Notes: a model not told the origin generated them from the sequence alone. DNA of 64,000 bases from Zooshikella sp050749885 (GCF_050749885.1 NZ_JBOIUB010000001.1:62001-126000), one strand, 5' to 3'. Shown: positions 8,969 to 18,439, counted from the first letter of the stretch. Program-made: numbers and translations.

Positions 8969-9059
8969 TAAAAATACTACGGAACATTAGATCTCCCCCA
9001 TAAGCAGTATTTGAGGTGTGTTGGTAAAGGGAGTAACTGACTAAGTAAGGAGCGATCAC

Positions 9060-11087
9060 ATGCCTCAGGTCATTAATACTAACCTTGCCTCTATCAGTGC
9101 ACAGCGTTATCTGGGTATTTCTCAATCAGATAAAGAGCAAGCAATGCTACGTTTGTCGTCTGGTTTGAGAATTAACAGTGCAAAAGATGATGCAGCCGGT
9201 TTAGCGATTTCTTCTCGGTTTACTTCACAAATACGCGGAACATCTGTTGCCATACAAAATGCAAATAATGGTATTTCTTTGGCACAAACGGCAGAAGGTG
9301 CGTTGAATTCAATTTCTAGTAACTTACAGCGTGTCAGAGAACTGGCATTACAATCGGCTAATGGCAGTAATACCGATATTGATCGTGATGCATTAAATCA
9401 AGAGGTTCAACAGCTTGTTGCAGAAATAAAAAGTGTGGCTGAAAAAACCAATTTTAATGGTAAAAATCTGTTGGATGGATCTTTCTCAAACGCCTATTTT
9501 CAAACTGGGGCCAATTTAGGTGATACCATTTCAGTGAGTATTGCAAGAACCAGTACAGATTCATTAGGTACCTCGCTTGAAGCGGGTATTTCTTCAATGT
9601 TGACGGGTAATAGCCAGTTAAATGCAGGTGATTTAGTCATTAATGGTATTGCTGTCGGTGCATCTTCAGGCGCAGATGATACATCCTCTACTAATTATCA
9701 AGAGCGGGGAGCAATAGCGAAAGCAGAAGCGATCAATAAAGTCTCAGAACAAACGGGCGTTATTGCTAAAGTTAATGCGGCAACTATTGCAGGAGGTAGT
9801 TACTCCAATACCGATGATAAAACCGGGCAAATTACCGTTAATGGTGTGACGATTGATCTAGTGACAGATAGCGCATTAAGCACCGAGGCAAATTTAGAGG
9901 CGGTCGTTACTGCAATTAATGAAAAGTCTGGCCAAACAGGTGTTGTCGCATCTTTTGATGGCAATTCAACCACAGGGATTACATTAGTTGCTGACGATGG
10001 CAGAAATGTCGATATACAAAATGTATCAGGAAATGCTTCTGCAGATTTCGGGTTAGCCACAGGGAACACCACGTACTTTGGTACATTTACTTTAATTTCA
10101 CAAGACGGTGAAGATATTACTATCGATTCAACGACAGGTAATATTGATAATGCGGGATTAGAGGTAGGTACCTTCAGTGGGGTAAATGGTGGCTCGGTGG
10201 GTGATAACGTTACGAATACCGCATTATCTATTGGTGACTTAGTCATTAATGGTGTTGCAGTTGGAGCTTCGTTAACATCATTAGATACATCGTCAACGAC
10301 AGGTAACGCAGCAAGTGCTATCGCAAAAGCGGCAGCAATAAATGCAGTGAGTGAAAAGTCTGGGGTGACAGCAAAAGCAAATGCCACGATTGTCACTGGT
10401 GGAACCATTACAACAGGTACTGCCCAAAGTGGTAATGTGGTTATTAATGGGGTAGATATCCAAATCTCCTATGGCGCCAATGATTCTGCAAGTGATATTC
10501 AAAATACTATTATTAATGCGGTTAATTCTAAGTCAGGGCAGAATGGGGTTAGAGCAGAAGCGTTTGGCAGTACTTTCCGGTTGATCGCTGATGATGGAAG
10601 AAATATAGATGTCAGTGCGATAAACACAGTAGCAAATGCGGGTTTTTCTGTAGCAACCACTTATAGTTCAGTGTCACTGACTTCAGCAGGGCAGTTTACA
10701 CTCACCTCAAATACAGGTTCGATAAACCGGGCTGGTTTCCAAATAGGTACGTTTGGTGGGCAAGAAGCAGGGCAGCTATTGGATGATTTAGATATTTCTA
10801 CCCTGAGTGGCGCAAATGATGCGTTAATATCCATTGATAATGCGATTAGTCGAGTTTCTGAGCAGATTTCAGCGCTTGGTGCCTTGCAAAACCGCTTTTT
10901 ATCAACAGTTAGTAACTTATCGGTTAATAGTGAAAACCTGTCCGCTGCAAACTCTCGTATTTTGGATGCAGACTTTGCCGCTGAAACTGCTGAAATGAGT
11001 CGTGCTACTGTATTGCAGCAAGCGGGTATTTCGGTATTGGCTCAAGCCAATGCACAACCCCAACAAGTGTTGTCTTTACTGCAGTAA
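9060..11087 (+). CDS. fliC: Flagellin 3 (large, 675 aa)
   Basis: Flagellin with N-terminus MPQVINTNLASISAQRYL and AAGGAG upstream of the ATG. D0/D1 (about 1-165) includes LRLSSGLRINSAKDDAAGLA; the C-terminal helix ends in QAGISVLAQANAQPQQVL. The centre holds two successive A-B pairs of IN-type units: GDLVINGIAVG plus GQITVNGVTID, then GDLVINGVAVG plus GNVVINGVDIQ. It is the near paralogue of flagellin 4, distinct from the 1/2 pair in the variable region. A flaG gene follows 107 bases downstream and is probably co-transcribed. The sigma-28-type promoter upstream implies late expression. Confidence 0.97.
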   Translation: MPQVINTNLASISAQRYLGISQSDKEQAMLRLSSGLRINSAKDDAAGLAISSRFTSQIRGTSVAIQNANNGISLAQTAEGALNSISSNLQRVRELALQSANGSNTDIDRDALNQEVQQLVAEIKSVAEKTNFNGKNLLDGSFSNAYFQTGANLGDTISVSIARTSTDSLGTSLEAGISSMLTGNSQLNAGDLVINGIAVGASSGADDTSSTNYQERGAIAKAEAINKVSEQTGVIAKVNAATIAGGSYSNTDDKTGQITVNGVTIDLVTDSALSTEANLEAVVTAINEKSGQTGVVASFDGNSTTGITLVADDGRNVDIQNVSGNASADFGLATGNTTYFGTFTLISQDGEDITIDSTTGNIDNAGLEVGTFSGVNGGSVGDNVTNTALSIGDLVINGVAVGASLTSLDTSSTTGNAASAIAKAAAINAVSEKSGVTAKANATIVTGGTITTGTAQSGNVVINGVDIQISYGANDSASDIQNTIINAVNSKSGQNGVRAEAFGSTFRLIADDGRNIDVSAINTVANAGFSVATTYSSVSLTSAGQFTLTSNTGSINRAGFQIGTFGGQEAGQLLDDLDISTLSGANDALISIDNAISRVSEQISALGALQNRFLSTVSNLSVNSENLSAANSRILDADFAAETAEMSRATVLQQAGISVLAQANAQPQQVLSLLQ

Positions 11088-11194
11088 CAGCATGAATCCC
11101 TTTAGTGAGAGGGAAGTTTAAATTAGCTTAGTGTATTAATAACCAGCCCAAATCCTATAGCGGTTTGGGCATGGTCATGAAAGAGGACATTATC

Positions 11195-11584
11195 ATGGGA
11201 GGTATAACACCAATAGGTTCTCCTGTGGTCACACCTACTGTTGATGAGACTAAAAAACAGTCGTCGTTAAATACGACACATAAAGTTCAACAGGGGGAAA
11301 TGCCGCGAGTTGAAAATGCAGAGCCGAAGGTTAATGTTAATCAACCCAAAGCATTCAATGAACAGCAAGTTAATGCTGCTGTTGAGCAGTTAAATGAATT
11401 TGTTTCTGCTACGCAAAGAGATCTTTTATTTAAAGTAGATGATGATGCCGGGCGAGTTGTGATTTCTGTGGTTGACCGGAAGTCTGAAGAAATTATTCGG
11501 CAAATTCCTGAGGAGCTTGCACTGCGTTTAGCTAAAAATCTAAAAGAAAATGGCGATTTAATATTAATTAAACAACAGGCCTAG
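11195..11584 (+). CDS. flaG: FlaG family protein (copy 1)
   Basis: Small (129 aa) FlaG-family protein, linked in Pseudomonas and Vibrio to filament length. The ATG at 11195 is chosen because AGAGGA lies seven bases upstream; the frame is open from a TTG at 11165. The N-terminal ~60 residues are polar and disordered. The conserved C-terminal domain contains VEQLNEFV, RDLLFKVDDDAGRVVISVVD and IIRQIPEELALRLA. It follows flagellin 3 without an obvious terminator between them. It differs from the second flaG at 15242 mainly in the N-terminal half. Confidence 0.9.
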   Translation: MGGITPIGSPVVTPTVDETKKQSSLNTTHKVQQGEMPRVENAEPKVNVNQPKAFNEQQVNAAVEQLNEFVSATQRDLLFKVDDDAGRVVISVVDRKSEEIIRQIPEELALRLAKNLKENGDLILIKQQA

Positions 11585-11669
11585 TAGTGGTTAAATTGTG
11601 TGTTACTGTGATTAAGATTTTTATACGTTTAAGTTAATGGTTAGTATTTTTTATAAGCAGAAAGAGGAT

Positions 11670-11701
11670 AAAAAAATAGCCGCCCAAAGGCGACTATTTA
11701 A
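11670..11701. terminator. Bidirectional terminator between flaG and the PEP-CTERM gene
   Basis: Stem AAATAGCCGCC/GGCGACTATTT (one mismatch) with a short loop, flanked by A and T runs on both sides. It can end flaG on the plus strand and the convergent gene on the minus strand. Confidence 0.75.
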
Positions 11702-11748
11702 AAAACAAAAATGAAAGACAAAGTAGATTTATTTGTCTCTATTTTTAT

Positions 11749-12525
11749 TTATGCTTTTTTGCGACGGATACGAGTCAAACCTAAAAGACCTAGACCCATC
11801 AATGCTAAAGCTGAAGGAGTAGGTACTGTACCTTTAGCGTGAAGCAAATCATTACCACATTCCATAGTGTAATGCAGCCAGAAGTCTGTACCTTCACCTA
11901 AGAAGCTTAAGTCAAAACCATTCGCATAGTAGTGAGATGCTTGACCGATTTCTGCATCACCTTCATAACCTGTTTGAGCATCAGTCAATAGGTCAAGAGT
12001 GAAAGAACCTGTTGTTACTTGCTGACCACCACCTGCATAAGCCCAAGGGTTAGAGAATTGGTGATTGTTTAAAGTCGTTGTTAATGTTTCTGAGTCAGCA
12101 TCTAACTTGAAAACAGTGTAAGTTAATTGATTCCAGTCAATATCAAGCACATAGTCATAACCAAAAGTATCTTTTACTTGCTGGCCTGGACCGTAAGCAC
12201 CAGTATTTGATGAGAAATCACCGTCAAGATCAATAAAGATATCACCTGAAGCATATTGACCTTGACCATTTTTTAGGTCAAATCCACTTACAAGACCAAC
12301 AGTGTAGTTAGAGCTTTTAATTACAGCTTCAGTATCGAATAATTGAGTACCTGACTGGCCAACTTCAACTTCTTGATCTTCGTGTGTGCTGCCATACCAG
12401 TCATTGTATGATCCAGCTTGAGAATTACCATCATAAATTGTGATGTCACCACCTAAAGGTGAAGCCATTACTTGTGAAGACACTGCAACAACTGTTGTAG
12501 CAAACAATGCAGCTAATTTATTCAT
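11749..12525 (-). CDS. Secreted protein with PEP-CTERM-like sorting tail
   Basis: A 258-aa predicted exported protein. The signal peptide (about 1-21) ends SQVMA-S. The acidic, Gly/Tyr/Asp-rich middle has no family I recognise. The C-terminus is a typical PEP-CTERM-type tail: VPTPSALALMGLGLLGL followed by the basic RIRRKKA, with PTP in place of the usual PEP. Such tails are recognised by exosortase-type enzymes and are common in envelope or extracellular-matrix proteins. No exosortase is in this window. It sits between two flagellin/flaG units on the opposite strand, in its own AT-rich context. Function unknown. Confidence 0.75.
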   Translation of the reverse strand: MNKLAALFATTVVAVSSQVMASPLGGDITIYDGNSQAGSYNDWYGSTHEDQEVEVGQSGTQLFDTEAVIKSSNYTVGLVSGFDLKNGQGQYASGDIFIDLDGDFSSNTGAYGPGQQVKDTFGYDYVLDIDWNQLTYTVFKLDADSETLTTTLNNHQFSNPWAYAGGGQQVTTGSFTLDLLTDAQTGYEGDAEIGQASHYYANGFDLSFLGEGTDFWLHYTMECGNDLLHAKGTVPTPSALALMGLGLLGLTRIRRKKA

Positions 12526-12540
12526 TTAGAATCTCCCTAT

Positions 12541-12992
12541 AACGCCTATGGCGCGTAATAAAAAATCTGTGAGTTACTTCAAAAGACAATATGCTTGCGA
12601 GCGAGAGGTATAAGCATATGTTGTGCCACAAATTAAAAATACAATAAAAACAATATATTATGAATTTTTATTAAAATTTTAAATAATTGCTGTAAAAAAA
12701 CCTTTATGTGATTAATTCCCATAAAAACAGTGATTTAGTTTGCTTTTATGAGAAAAAAACATGTTTTTGTTCACGGTTGGAATAATGAAAAACAAAAAAT
12801 TCAAATTATGTCTCACTTATAATTTGTTGCTTTTCAAAAAAGTATGTTTATTCCAATTAGGTAGATAATCTTGGTCTGTAAAAAAAACTAACAGTGTCTG
12901 TATTTTGATATGTGGAGGCTAGGGATTCGCGTTGTTTTAACAGTTGTTTATAGAGACGTATTGCTTTGATGAAAAAAATATTGTGAATTAGT
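12541..12992. other. AT-rich intergenic region
   Basis: About 450 bases without a convincing gene, rich in A and T runs. It presumably holds the promoter of the leftward PEP-CTERM gene. No repeat or RNA gene was recognised. Confidence 0.5.
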
Positions 12993-13019
12993 TAAAGTTT
13001 TTTTTGGGCATGTCGCTAA
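12993..13019 (+). promoter_or_regulatory. Sigma-28-type promoter for flagellin 4
   Basis: Perfect -35 TAAAGTTT, 11 bases, then GTCGCTAA (6 of 8 to consensus GCCGATAA), about 105 bases upstream of the flagellin ATG. Confidence 0.75.
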
Positions 13020-13124
13020 CAGGAATAGACAGGTTATCGCCATGAATTCGGTGCGCAAGTTCGGATGAAGGGATGGCCTGATGAGATGGCTTGTTGGATG
13101 AAGTAGTGAGCAGGAGTTTGAGAC

Positions 13125-15152
13125 ATGCCACAAATAATTAATACCAATATCGCCTCGCTGAATGCCCAGCGTAATCTAGATAGATCACAGTCTGCGCAGG
13201 ATACTGCATTACAGCGGCTCTCATCTGGTTTGCGTATTAATAGCGCACGTGATGATGCTGCTGGCCTGGCGATTTCAACTCGTTTTGAATCACAAATCCG
13301 CGGTACCAATGTCGCAATTCGTAACTCAAATGATGGTATCTCTTTAGCGCAAACCGCTGAAGGTGCCTTAAAATCGGTTACCACAAACTTACAGCGTATT
13401 CGTGACTTGGCATTGCAGTCCTCTAACGGTAGTAACACTGAAATAGATCGGGAAGCACTTAATGCCGAGGTACAGCAACTTATTTCAGAAATTGAAAATG
13501 TTGCTGAGAAAACGAATTTCAACGGTAAAAAGCTGTTAGATGGTTCATTTGACAATACTATCTTTCAGACAGGGGCCAACCTTGGAGATACCATTGGTGT
13601 CAGTATTGCCAAAGTATCAACAGATGGTTTAGGCTCGGCACTTGAAGCGGGTATCTCGTCCAATGTGACAGGTAATGCTCAGCTAAGCGCTGGTGACTTA
13701 GTTATTAATGGTATTGCTGTTGGTGCATCCTCAGGTGTTGATGATACGTCTTCTACAGCCTTCCAAGAGCGAAGTTCAATCGCTAAAGCGGCAGCGGTTA
13801 ACAAAGTATCAGATCAAACGGGTGTTATTGCTCGAGTTGACTCTAATGCTGTAGCTGGTAATACCTACTCAAACACTGATGATAAGACGGGTCAAATAAC
13901 TGTTAATGGAGTAACTATTGACTTAGTGACTGATGGTGCTCTTAGTACTGAAGCTAACTTACAGGCCGTTGTTACAGCAATTAATGAAAAATCAGGTCAA
14001 ACGGGTGTCATTGCATCCTATGATGGAAATGCGACAACAGGTATTACGCTAACTGCTGAAGATGGGAGAAATGTTGATATCTTCCAGGTATCAGGTAATG
14101 CCTCAGCTGACTTTGGGTTGGCAACAGGAAATAGTACATACATAGGTACCTTTACTTTAATCTCTCAAGATGGCAGTGATATTAGCCTTGATACCACCAC
14201 AGGTAATATTGATAACGCAGGGTTTGAAGTCGGGGCCTTTAGCGGGGTGAATGGTGGTGCAGTCGGCAATAATGTTACTGCTACCGCATTAGTGACTGGT
14301 GACCTTGTTATCAATGGGGTTGCGGTTGGGCCTTCTCAGTCATCGTTTGATACGGCATCAACCACTCAAAATGACGGCTCAGCGATATCTAAAGCTGCAG
14401 CTATCAATAAAGTGAGTGATCAAACTGGTGTCACTGCTGTTGCTAATACAACGGTTGTTACTGGTGGGACAATTACTACAGGTACAGCACAAAGCGGTAA
14501 CGTGGTCATCAATGGCATAAGTATTGCCATATCTTATGGGGCTGCTGATACTACGAGTGATATTCAAAACACTATTATCTCCGCTGTTAATACCAAGTCA
14601 GGTCAAACAGGTGTTAAAGCAGAAGCATTTGGTAGCACTTTCCGCTTATTAGCTGAAGATGGTCGTAACATTGATGTTAGTGCAATCAATGTGGTTGCCA
14701 ATGCAGGCTTCTCTGTAGCCACTACACGAAGCTCTGTAGCTCTCCTCTCTGGAGGGCAGTTTGAGCTATCAACAGATACCGGCAATATTGCTAATGCAGG
14801 CTTCCAAGTTGGTACTTTTGGAGGACAGGAAGTCGGTCAACTGGTAAGAGATATTGATATCACCTCTGTTGAGGGTGCTAACGAGGCACTTGTCTCTGTT
14901 GATAATGCCTTACAGCAAATATCCAAACAACAAGCGGAATTGGGTGCGATCCAAAACCGTTTCCTATCAACCATTAATAACCTGTCAATCAGCAGTGAAA
15001 ACTTATCCGCTGCCAACTCTCGTATCCAGGATGCGGACTTTGCGGCAGAGACGGCTGAATTGAGTAGAGCACAAGTGCTCCAACAGGCAGGTATTTCAGT
15101 CTTGGCACAAGCCAATGCAAGGCCACAGCAGGTTCTGGCACTCCTGCAGTAA
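13125..15152 (+). CDS. fliC: Flagellin 4 (large, 675 aa)
   Basis: Flagellin with N-terminus MPQIINTNIASLNAQRNL and AGGAG upstream. It is the same length as flagellin 3 and closely similar, including the A-B-A-B arrangement of IN-type units (GDLVINGIAVG, GQITVNGVTID, GDLVINGVAVG, GNVVINGISIA). Conserved D0/D1 domains flank the variable core at both ends. It is followed by a second flaG, then fliD, fliS and fliT, so this copy occupies the canonical fliC position of the Pseudomonas-type cluster. A strong sigma-28-type promoter lies at 12993-13019. Confidence 0.97.
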   Translation: MPQIINTNIASLNAQRNLDRSQSAQDTALQRLSSGLRINSARDDAAGLAISTRFESQIRGTNVAIRNSNDGISLAQTAEGALKSVTTNLQRIRDLALQSSNGSNTEIDREALNAEVQQLISEIENVAEKTNFNGKKLLDGSFDNTIFQTGANLGDTIGVSIAKVSTDGLGSALEAGISSNVTGNAQLSAGDLVINGIAVGASSGVDDTSSTAFQERSSIAKAAAVNKVSDQTGVIARVDSNAVAGNTYSNTDDKTGQITVNGVTIDLVTDGALSTEANLQAVVTAINEKSGQTGVIASYDGNATTGITLTAEDGRNVDIFQVSGNASADFGLATGNSTYIGTFTLISQDGSDISLDTTTGNIDNAGFEVGAFSGVNGGAVGNNVTATALVTGDLVINGVAVGPSQSSFDTASTTQNDGSAISKAAAINKVSDQTGVTAVANTTVVTGGTITTGTAQSGNVVINGISIAISYGAADTTSDIQNTIISAVNTKSGQTGVKAEAFGSTFRLLAEDGRNIDVSAINVVANAGFSVATTRSSVALLSGGQFELSTDTGNIANAGFQVGTFGGQEVGQLVRDIDITSVEGANEALVSVDNALQQISKQQAELGAIQNRFLSTINNLSISSENLSAANSRIQDADFAAETAELSRAQVLQQAGISVLAQANARPQQVLALLQ

Positions 15153-15241
15153 CAGGACGCCAGTGAAGAGGGATGGACCACACCCAGGCCAGCAATGGCC
15201 TGGGTATACGTGTTGGTTCAAAAGGATAGATGAGGTGCGCT

Positions 15242-15676
15242 ATGAATGACCTCAAAGTGTCAGCGTCCGTTGTTAGCGCTCGTGAGCTTGATACAAGTAA
15301 AGGTAAGCCCTTGCCTCAGCAGACTGATCAGCGAGGACAGGTGAATGTTAGTCAATCCCTTACGGCCACAGGTCAAACCTCACAAGCAAAAGCTGTGCAA
15401 GAAGCCCAGTCAGCTACAGAAGATCAACTGCTGGATAAGCAGGAAACGCTTCGGGAACAAGTTGAACAGGCCGTAGCTCAGCTCAATGACTATGTGCAGA
15501 CGGTACAACGTGACTTATTGTTTAAGCTTGATACTGATAGTGGTGAAACTGTTATTTCAGTCATTGACCGGAACACTGATGAGGTTGTTCGGCAGATTCC
15601 TGATGAAGTTGCACTACGTTTGGCACGAGATTTGAAAGATTCAACATCATTAGAGTTACTTAACACGAAGGTGTGA
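15242..15676 (+). CDS. flaG: FlaG family protein (copy 2)
   Basis: FlaG-family protein, 144 aa from the ATG at 15242, which has TGAGGT six bases upstream; an in-frame ATG at 15230 has a poorly spaced site. The N-terminal ~75 residues are polar and low-complexity. The C-terminal domain has VAQLNDYVQ, RDLLFKLDTDSGETVISVID and VVRQIPDEVALRLARDL. It lies 89 bases after flagellin 4 and upstream of fliD, the standard Pseudomonas order. Likely co-transcribed with flagellin 4. Confidence 0.92.
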   Translation: MNDLKVSASVVSARELDTSKGKPLPQQTDQRGQVNVSQSLTATGQTSQAKAVQEAQSATEDQLLDKQETLREQVEQAVAQLNDYVQTVQRDLLFKLDTDSGETVISVIDRNTDEVVRQIPDEVALRLARDLKDSTSLELLNTKV

Positions 15677-15735
15677 GGCTAACGTCTTGATGTTAGGCAT
15701 ATTTGCAAGGTTAAACGTTAAATGGATAAAACTGG

Positions 15736-15762
15736 TAAAGATTTGCCGCTTCTTGCCGTTAC
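15736..15762 (+). promoter_or_regulatory. Sigma-28-type promoter for fliD
   Basis: TAAAGATT, 11 bases, GCCGTTAC, about 107 bases upstream of the fliD ATG. Spacing matches sigma-28 exactly. Confidence 0.7.
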
Positions 15763-15868
15763 TATAATTGATGAAAGGATAATCAATTTTGTGTTGAGTA
15801 AAAAGATTTATCAGTAACGACAATTTGATTAGCCGCGTGATGCAGCAATTCCAGAAAGGAATGATCTT

Positions 15869-17869
15869 ATGGCCAGCATTAGTTCAGTAGGTTTTGGTTC
15901 AGGTGTATTTAGCTCAGAGCTGATTGACCAGTTAGTGCAGGTTGAACGTGAACCTACTGTAAAGCGTTTAGATAAGCAGGAAGCTGCAATCAATACGCAG
16001 TTATCTGACTTTGGCCGTATTCAAAGTGCACTGATGAACTTTCGACTTTCTGCACGTGTTTTAAGTAATCCTGATGCTTTAGGTGCTTTAAAAGCCACAT
16101 CAACAGCCAGTAACTTTTCAGCAACGGTTGATGACTCCTCAGCAATAACAGGAACTTACAGTGTTGAAGTGACAGAGCTGGCACAAGCACACTCCATTGC
16201 TACAGGTGTTTTTGTTGATAAAGAAACAACATTAGGCACCGGTACACTGAATATTACCGCTGGAGGCACTTCCGCAGCCATTACTATCGATAACGGTAAT
16301 AACACACTTGAAGGTGTGCGTGATGCGATTAATGCTGAGTCAGACCTTGGTGTGACAGCCAGTGTGATTGATACGGGGAGTGGTTATCAACTGGTATTGG
16401 CCGCGACAGAAACGGGGCTTGATAACGCTATTGAAGTAACAGTTACCGATGATGATGGTAATAACACTGATACTTCAGGTTTATCTCAGCTGGCATACAA
16501 CGGTAGTGCACAAAATCTAACTGAAACCGTCGCAGCACTGGATAGCACTGTCAAAATTAACGGTATTACCCTCACACGTAGCAGCAATGTCATTGATGAT
16601 GCAATTGAGGGAGTGACATTAAACCTAACGGGTAAAAATGCGGGTGCACCGGCGACATTAAAGCTCGAGCTTGATAGTAGTGGTATTACTGATCGTGTTC
16701 AGGATTTTGTTGATAAATACAATGAGCTGCAAACCCTGGTTAATGAAGTCACAGCCTTTGACACATCCACCAATCAATCTGGAAGTTTGTTAGGGGATGC
16801 TTCGCTTCGTAATATCATGTCACAAACACGTAACTTGCTGGGTAATGTGGTCAGCGGGTTAGAAAATGCGGGGGTGAGAACTCTCTCTGAGATTGGTATT
16901 ACCACTAAAGCCAGTATTGGAGAGGCATCCTCTGATAGTGGCACCCTGATTTTTGATGCCACAGTCTTTAAGCAGAAATTAGCCTCGTCCCGCGATGATA
17001 TTATGGCGATTTTTGCTGAACAGGGACGTACAACCGACAGTCAGGTTAAGTTTCTTTCTTCAACAGACTTAACAAAAGCCGGTAGCTATAGCATTAATGT
17101 GACGCAACTTGCCACCCGGGGAGCACTGACAGGAAGCCTTGGGCTGGTAGCACCTGTGACCATTGATGATGATAATAATACCTTTAAAATTAAGGTTAAT
17201 GGAGTTGAGTCTGCTGACATAACCCTCACTAATGGCAGCTACACACTGGATGAATTGACGACAGAAATTGCTAGCCAAATTAATGCGGATAGTAACTTAA
17301 AAGGTGCTAATGCTACCGTCAATGTCAGTGTTGATGGCAGTAATCAGTTGCAAATCACATCGACAAAATATGGAAGTAGCTCAACTGTTGAGGTTACTCA
17401 AGTTGATACTAATTCAACCGCGACCCTGGGACTTTCTGTTGCTTCAGGGACGGATGGCGTTGATGTGGCTGGAACCATCAATGGCCAAACGGCAACAGGG
17501 ATTGGTCAAACACTAAAAGCTGCCACGGGTGATGACAGTACGGGTATTCAAGTGCAGATCACGGGGGGGAGTACGGGTGATCGAGGAACGGTGACATTTA
17601 TTGAAGGCGTTGCAGAGCAGTTAGTTGGACTGGTTACAAACTTCGTTTCAGTTGATGGTGTATTAACGACTAAAACGGATGGCCTCAATACAACACTGCA
17701 GCAAATAAGCGATGAGCGAGTAAAACTTGATGAACGTCTGGAAAGTTTTCGTGATCGAATAACCAAGCAGTTTATCGCTGCGGATATTTTAGTGACTAAA
17801 TTGCAGTCCACTCAGGATTACATTAAGCAGCAGTTGGATGCGCTGAATGGCGTTAACCAAAAAAATTAA
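15869..17869 (+). CDS. fliD: Flagellar cap protein FliD
   Basis: Filament cap (hook-associated protein 2), which folds flagellin at the growing tip. It has 666 aa against about 470 in enteric and Pseudomonas FliD; the extra length is in the middle. The N-terminal FliD domain (SVGFGSGVFSSELIDQLVQVE) is followed by a coiled segment, then two IN-type segments near 120-190 and 420-510, suggesting an internal duplication of the surface-exposed part. The C-terminus (LQQISDERVKLDERLESF, then KLQSTQDYIKQQL) is the conserved FliD coiled coil. AAAGGAA precedes the ATG. The enlarged cap parallels the enlarged flagellins. Confidence 0.95.
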   Translation: MASISSVGFGSGVFSSELIDQLVQVEREPTVKRLDKQEAAINTQLSDFGRIQSALMNFRLSARVLSNPDALGALKATSTASNFSATVDDSSAITGTYSVEVTELAQAHSIATGVFVDKETTLGTGTLNITAGGTSAAITIDNGNNTLEGVRDAINAESDLGVTASVIDTGSGYQLVLAATETGLDNAIEVTVTDDDGNNTDTSGLSQLAYNGSAQNLTETVAALDSTVKINGITLTRSSNVIDDAIEGVTLNLTGKNAGAPATLKLELDSSGITDRVQDFVDKYNELQTLVNEVTAFDTSTNQSGSLLGDASLRNIMSQTRNLLGNVVSGLENAGVRTLSEIGITTKASIGEASSDSGTLIFDATVFKQKLASSRDDIMAIFAEQGRTTDSQVKFLSSTDLTKAGSYSINVTQLATRGALTGSLGLVAPVTIDDDNNTFKIKVNGVESADITLTNGSYTLDELTTEIASQINADSNLKGANATVNVSVDGSNQLQITSTKYGSSSTVEVTQVDTNSTATLGLSVASGTDGVDVAGTINGQTATGIGQTLKAATGDDSTGIQVQITGGSTGDRGTVTFIEGVAEQLVGLVTNFVSVDGVLTTKTDGLNTTLQQISDERVKLDERLESFRDRITKQFIAADILVTKLQSTQDYIKQQLDALNGVNQKN

Positions 17870-17954
17870 AATAGAAAATAATAAAAGTGCTGCGTTTCTA
17901 ACACGTGGCTGTTCCAAAAAACGACTAGTTAAGCAACAGGCATAGGATGTAGCG

Positions 17955-18350
17955 ATGAATGCAATGAATCAACTTCAGCAATATCAGTCAGTAAATCGAG
18001 AGACAGGGGTTATTGATGCCGACCCTCATAAGCTAATTCAGATGTTATATGACGGATTAATTGAGCGGCTGGCCACTGCCCGTGGTTTTATATTGCGTCA
18101 AGATTTTGAAGCTAAAAATGTTTTTATTAACAAGTCGATTGAAATTCTGGAAGGTTTACGTTCATTTTTAAACCATGACCAGGGTGGAGAGTTGGCGGTT
18201 AATTTGGACAATTTATATCAATATATGGAATTGCAGTTATTTAATGCCAATGCAGATAACGATGCAGACAAAGTCGATGAGGTCATCAAGCTTGTTAAAA
18301 CAGTCAAGGATGGTTGGGATGAGATTCGCGCTGAAGTGGTTAAGTCTTAA
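17955..18350 (+). CDS. fliS: Flagellin export chaperone FliS
   Basis: A 131-aa cytoplasmic chaperone that binds the flagellin C-terminal helix and prevents premature polymerisation. FliS signatures are DPHKLIQMLYDGLIERLATA near 25-43 and the helical bundle continuing through FLNHDQGGELAVNLDNLYQYM. Length is normal. It is downstream of fliD with an 85-base gap and AGGAT upstream of the start, probably in the fliD transcript. Confidence 0.96.
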   Translation: MNAMNQLQQYQSVNRETGVIDADPHKLIQMLYDGLIERLATARGFILRQDFEAKNVFINKSIEILEGLRSFLNHDQGGELAVNLDNLYQYMELQLFNANADNDADKVDEVIKLVKTVKDGWDEIRAEVVKS

Positions 18351-18439
18351 CCTCATAGCGTTTCGTTTTGATACCGTTGTTTAGCTGATTAACTAAAAAG
18401 TCTGATATTGAATAATGCACGTGGTTAAGGTGGATGGTT

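Noticed and set aside
9800..10408. 202-codon minus-strand frame inside flagellin 3
   Set aside because: Low-complexity Val/Ala/Pro/Ser composition is a by-product of the opposite-strand repeat units; no start signal.
13034..13555. 173-codon minus-strand frame over the start of flagellin 4
   Set aside because: It is antisense to the conserved flagellin N-terminus and covers its promoter region; similar shadow frames occur opposite the other flagellins.
3991..15152. Repeated similar segments suggesting a CRISPR array or satellite
   Set aside because: The similarity is at protein level in coding repeats of flagellins with long, non-uniform spacing; no short direct repeats with unique spacers.
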